From: an uncultured Fusobacterium sp.
GTDB taxonomy: Bacteria; Fusobacteriota; Fusobacteriia; Fusobacteriales; Fusobacteriaceae
Direction: 5' to 3'
NCBI GenBank assembly: GCA_900543175.1
Contig: UQQO01000043.1
Span: 1 to 15,275 of the forward strand
DNA: 15,275 bases
Positions 12,786-15,275 of the stretch are shown in pieces; the stretch's first letter is position 1; every line of letters begins with the position of its first letter. The position numbers and the translations under genes are program-made. Under the pieces are notes generated by a model. The model had not been told where the DNA came from. It was given only the letters and a program-made list of their open reading frames with translations, and did no database searches.

Positions 12786-14105
12786 TTAAATCATTTTATA
12801 TTGTCCAGCCTTGATTTTTCTCTTAGTAGCTAACTCTTCTACTGAGTATCTCCAAGCATCTAGTAAGTGGTTATAGTCATCAATAGGCTTATTTAAAGCT
12901 TTTCCAGTCTTTTTATCTGTATCCCAAATGTAATTTTTTATTTCAACTATGAAATTTTTGCATTTTGGAAGTATGTAAACCTTGTAACCTTGCAGGTACT
13001 GAATACCATAGATGATGCTATCTGGACCTTTTACTGAACTTCTTATTCTAGGAAGTCCATTCCTTTTCATCCATTTGATTGACTTTTCTTCTGCACTATC
13101 AGCAGTTATTTTAGATTTTGCAAATCCTTTATATTCAATCACTTTGACAATGTCCTCATTAAACATACCTTTTTCATAATGTTCATCAAAGACATAAATT
13201 TCTTTATTTTCAGCATCTATAAGACTAGCAACAAAAGCAGTAGGGTCATTAGTATATCCAAAGTCAAGACCTAAGCAAGTTTCAAATCTTCCACTTTTTA
13301 TAAGCTCATTAACATCAAATTCCCTAATCTCCCATCTATAAAAGACAGTTCCTTCACAAATACCCCAGTTTCCATTACCTTCAACTTCAAACCTCTTAGG
13401 GTTTTCAAGTTCCATAGTCCTAAAAACATTCAAGTCAGCCTCATCTAAAAACTCATTAGCTCTGAAATTAGTAGTCATTGCTAGCACATCATTAGTGTTT
13501 TTATGAATTGCTAATCCTTTAGTTATTAAAGAATTTCTATCCTCTGCTCCACCCTTGAAAAATCTATCATTTAACCAGTGAGTTTCAGACCAAGGGTTAA
13601 ATGTGCATGTGATCTGTTTAAACAAGTGTTTAGGAATAGCTCCTCTAATTGACATATCAACTTTATTAAAGTCATCTTCATTTTCGACTTGATACATTTC
13701 TTCAAACCACGCCCAGCATAAATAACCAATTTCAACTGTTACAGATGTGATTTTTAAAGGGTCATCAAGTCCTCTAAAAATAATTTTCTGACCTGTTGGA
13801 AGATAAGTCATCTCCATAGGTGATGTCGTGCACTTCCAAAGATGTGAAACTTTTAATCTTTTCATAGCAGTTTTTAATTGTGCAAATGTACTTCCTCTAT
13901 GAGTATCAAAGACTTTTCTAACTACTAGCAAATTACTATCTTTAAGTTTCATCATATTTGAGATAAACCATAAGGCAGTTGTATAGCTTTTCTTGCTACC
14001 TCTTCCACCTTTAACTATTCTGTATCTGCCTTTGTAATTCCAAAAAGTTGCATATCTCTTACCTACAATCTTAGTCAAGTCTACAATTTCACCACTAATC
14101 TTCAA
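12786..14105 (-). CDS. terL: Terminase large subunit, PBSX/SPP1 type
   Basis: This 439-residue protein is the DNA packaging motor and nuclease. The ATPase domain has Walker A GGRGSKKS (33-40), Walker B YLCWAWFEE (128-136) with the catalytic glutamate at 135 or 136, and a coupling motif TFNP (168-171). The RNase H-like nuclease domain shows GLDFGYTNDPTA with Asp281, ITADSAEEKS with Asp336, and DDYNHLLDAWRY with Asp409/410. All are intact and the length is normal for the family. The start is TTG, preceded by GGAGAGG, and overlaps the end of terS by 11 bases. Short packaging terminases of this type often work by headful packaging. Confidence 0.96.
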   Translation of the reverse strand: MKISGEIVDLTKIVGKRYATFWNYKGRYRIVKGGRGSKKSYTTALWFISNMMKLKDSNLLVVRKVFDTHRGSTFAQLKTAMKRLKVSHLWKCTTSPMEMTYLPTGQKIIFRGLDDPLKITSVTVEIGYLCWAWFEEMYQVENEDDFNKVDMSIRGAIPKHLFKQITCTFNPWSETHWLNDRFFKGGAEDRNSLITKGLAIHKNTNDVLAMTTNFRANEFLDEADLNVFRTMELENPKRFEVEGNGNWGICEGTVFYRWEIREFDVNELIKSGRFETCLGLDFGYTNDPTAFVASLIDAENKEIYVFDEHYEKGMFNEDIVKVIEYKGFAKSKITADSAEEKSIKWMKRNGLPRIRSSVKGPDSIIYGIQYLQGYKVYILPKCKNFIVEIKNYIWDTDKKTGKALNKPIDDYNHLLDAWRYSVEELATKRKIKAGQYKMI

Positions 14106-14712
14106 GCTTATCCTCTCCTATTATGAAAACTGGAAGAATGTTATTCTCGTTATCTTTAGTTATTTTTTGCCTTTCAATTTCTAATTTCTCTAACCTTTCA
14201 ATTCTATCTAGCTCCAATATCTTTTGTTCTAGTTCTTCAGACATTAAAAGTTTTTCAATAACTGCTTTGGAAACTCTTCCATTTTCCTGCCAGTGACTTA
14301 ACTCGTATTCAACTGCCTCTAATATTTCTTCATTTAACATCAATCTTTTCAGTTTATTTGCTCTTATCTTTTCCCTCTGTTTATTTCTAAACTCTTTAAG
14401 ATATTCAAGTTGTGATTGCTGTAGATTTTCTTTAGCACTAATCTTTTTTACTACATCAATACTTGCGCCACTTTGTGCTGATGCTTCTCTTATAGTTGCA
14501 CCCTCTTCGACCAGTATTTTAGCCATTTCTTTAGCTTTTTTACTTGTCACGTTTTTGTCACGTTTTTTTGTCACACTATCCCAGCTGTGACGTGACTTCC
14601 ATTTCCTTACAGTAGCAACAGAGACATTATATTTCTCAGCTATTTCTTTAGTAGATAACCCGTTACTGTAATCTATTTTTGCTAATTCATAATTGTTCAC
14701 GTCATCTGTCAC
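14095..14712 (-). CDS. terS: Terminase small subunit
   Basis: This 205-residue protein should recognise the phage packaging site and load the large subunit. Residues 16-40 form a helix-turn-helix (LSTKEIAEKYNVSVATVRKW) and residues 68-92 a second one (GATIREASAQSGASIDVVKK). A charged helical region follows (RIERLEKLEIERQ), suited to oligomerisation. It directly precedes terL. The start is uncertain: the GTG at 14712 is 1 base after AGGAGG, a GTG at 14700 is 13 bases after it, and the best-spaced ATG (14705) opens only ATG ACG TGA in another frame. A cluster of GTCAC/GTGAC boxes lies within the gene. Confidence 0.9.
   Translation of the reverse strand: MTDDVNNYELAKIDYSNGLSTKEIAEKYNVSVATVRKWKSRHSWDSVTKKRDKNVTSKKAKEMAKILVEEGATIREASAQSGASIDVVKKISAKENLQQSQLEYLKEFRNKQREKIRANKLKRLMLNEEILEAVEYELSHWQENGRVSKAVIEKLLMSEELEQKILELDRIERLEKLEIERQKITKDNENNILPVFIIGEDKLED
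14546..14596. repeat. Cluster of GTCAC/GTGAC boxes within terS, candidate packaging site
   Basis: GTCAC occurs at 14546, 14557 and 14570 and GTGAC at 14587 and 14592. GTCACA (14570-14575) and TGTGAC (14586-14591) form an inverted repeat around 10 bases. Two related sites, TCACGTCA (14697-14704) and GTCACA (14708-14713), lie at the gene start. The boxes follow the first helix-turn-helix codons. Confidence 0.4.
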
Positions 14713-14732
14713 ACCTCCTATTTTTGAGTAAT

Positions 14733-14764
14733 AAAAAAAGAGAATTAGAATTCACTAATTCTCT
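14733..14764 (-). terminator. Intrinsic terminator upstream of terS
   Basis: AGAGAATTAG (14739-14748) and CTAATTCTCT (14755-14764) form a 10-bp stem with a 6-base loop, followed on the minus strand by seven Us. It closes the gene at 14794-15275 and lies about 14 bases before the terS ribosome binding site. Confidence 0.9.
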
Positions 14765-14793
14765 ATAAATTTTATCTAGTTAATAGTTTTTTA

Positions 14794-15275
14794 TTAAAAT
14801 GGAAATACACTATTTAAAAATCTAATTCTTTCTTTTTTTTCTTCTGTTGTATCTTTCAAAACTAATTGTGAAATAGCTATGATAAAATACTTTAACTTTT
14901 CAAATGCCTCATCACTATAAACTACACTACCATCTCTTACGGAATTTAAAATAGCACATAACCATTCTATAAATCTCGTTGGAATAATTAAATCACTAAT
15001 GTCCTCCCATCCTAAGTCATAGATTCCTTCTAGCCTAGCAGTCTCTCTTATAATATCATCACAAGTTCCCTTGCACGACCAGTAAATATCTTTTATATAT
15101 TCAACATTGTCTTTAAATTCTCCTAAAAAAACTATCATATTTAATCCTTGAATATCTTTTTCCAATAAATCTTTATTACAATTTTTACATGTTAAAGGAA
15201 CATATTCATCTAAAAAATTTGATACTTTATGCTCTTCTGCTTCATATTTTTTTAAACTATTTGAAAAATATTTTT
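14794..15275 (-). CDS. Unknown protein with a possible zinc site, 5' end outside the window
   Basis: The frame stays open from 14794 to the right edge, so the gene is cut by the window. A TTG at 15165 is an internal codon with no ribosome binding site, not the start. The visible part is about 160 residues. It holds a Cys-x2-Cys pair (LTCKNCNK, near the edge) and, 34 residues further, a Cys-x3-Cys pair (YWSCKGTCDD), a pattern that could hold one zinc ion. The C-terminal half is helical and hydrophobic in patches (FIEWLCAILNSVRDGSVVYS, YFIIAISQLVL). The family is not recognised. It lies just before the packaging genes and ends at a terminator, so it may be an early or middle gene. Confidence 0.75.
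   Translation of the reverse strand, partial: KYFSNSLKKYEAEEHKVSNFLDEYVPLTCKNCNKDLLEKDIQGLNMIVFLGEFKDNVEYIKDIYWSCKGTCDDIIRETARLEGIYDLGWEDISDLIIPTRFIEWLCAILNSVRDGSVVYSDEAFEKLKYFIIAISQLVLKDTTEEKKERIRFLNSVFPF

Overview
The window is the head and proximal tail block of a temperate, long-tailed phage (probably a prophage) in a very AT-rich bacterium. Low G+C, A-rich leaders, strong AGGAGG-type ribosome binding sites and AGA/ATA-rich codon use fit Fusobacterium or a low-GC Firmicute. I favour Fusobacterium, but no host marker in the window proves it. Apart from one gene at the left edge, everything is on the minus strand, so the phage reads from right to left.

Right to left: a 5'-truncated gene of unknown function with a cysteine pattern like a zinc site (14794-15275) ends at a strong terminator. 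Then come small and large terminase, a portal protein fused to a Mu gp30/MuF-type head morphogenesis domain, a 39-residue membrane protein, a Mu gpG-like morphogenesis protein and a SpoVG homologue. The next block (about 9600-8056) is not structural: a strong promoter overlapping a perfect palindrome, a 60-residue Arc-like ribbon-helix-helix (RHH) repressor, a structured RNA of about 70 nt predicted on the opposite strand with its own promoter and terminator, an unknown 106-residue protein, a Bro-N/KilAC antirepressor and a terminator. Morphogenesis then resumes: Mu-type protease/scaffold, lambda gpD-like decoration protein, lambda gpE-like capsid protein, an unknown connector-position protein, two tail-tube-like proteins, a one-piece tail assembly chaperone and the tape measure. 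A plus-strand secreted protein converges on the tape measure; their stop codons are 3 bases apart and share one hairpin.

The most interesting element is the regulatory island. Its order, repressor / divergent small RNA / antirepressor, and its position among late genes match the immI region of phage P22 (arc-sar-ant), but the antirepressor is of a different family, an extra gene is present, and the RNA does not cover the next ribosome binding site. Other signals: a hexapeptide IEFSED shared by the protease/scaffold and the portal-MuF junction, GC-rich hairpins directly after the capsid and tail-tube genes, an A6 run at the chaperone domain junction with stops close by in both other frames, and a cluster of GTCAC/GTGAC boxes inside terS.

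No gene-free stretch exceeds 300 bases. The longest are 9541-9691 (promoter, operator, two weak hairpins) and 9233-9357 (RNA gene and its promoter). I saw no tRNA, rRNA, CRISPR array, insertion sequence, integrase or attachment site.
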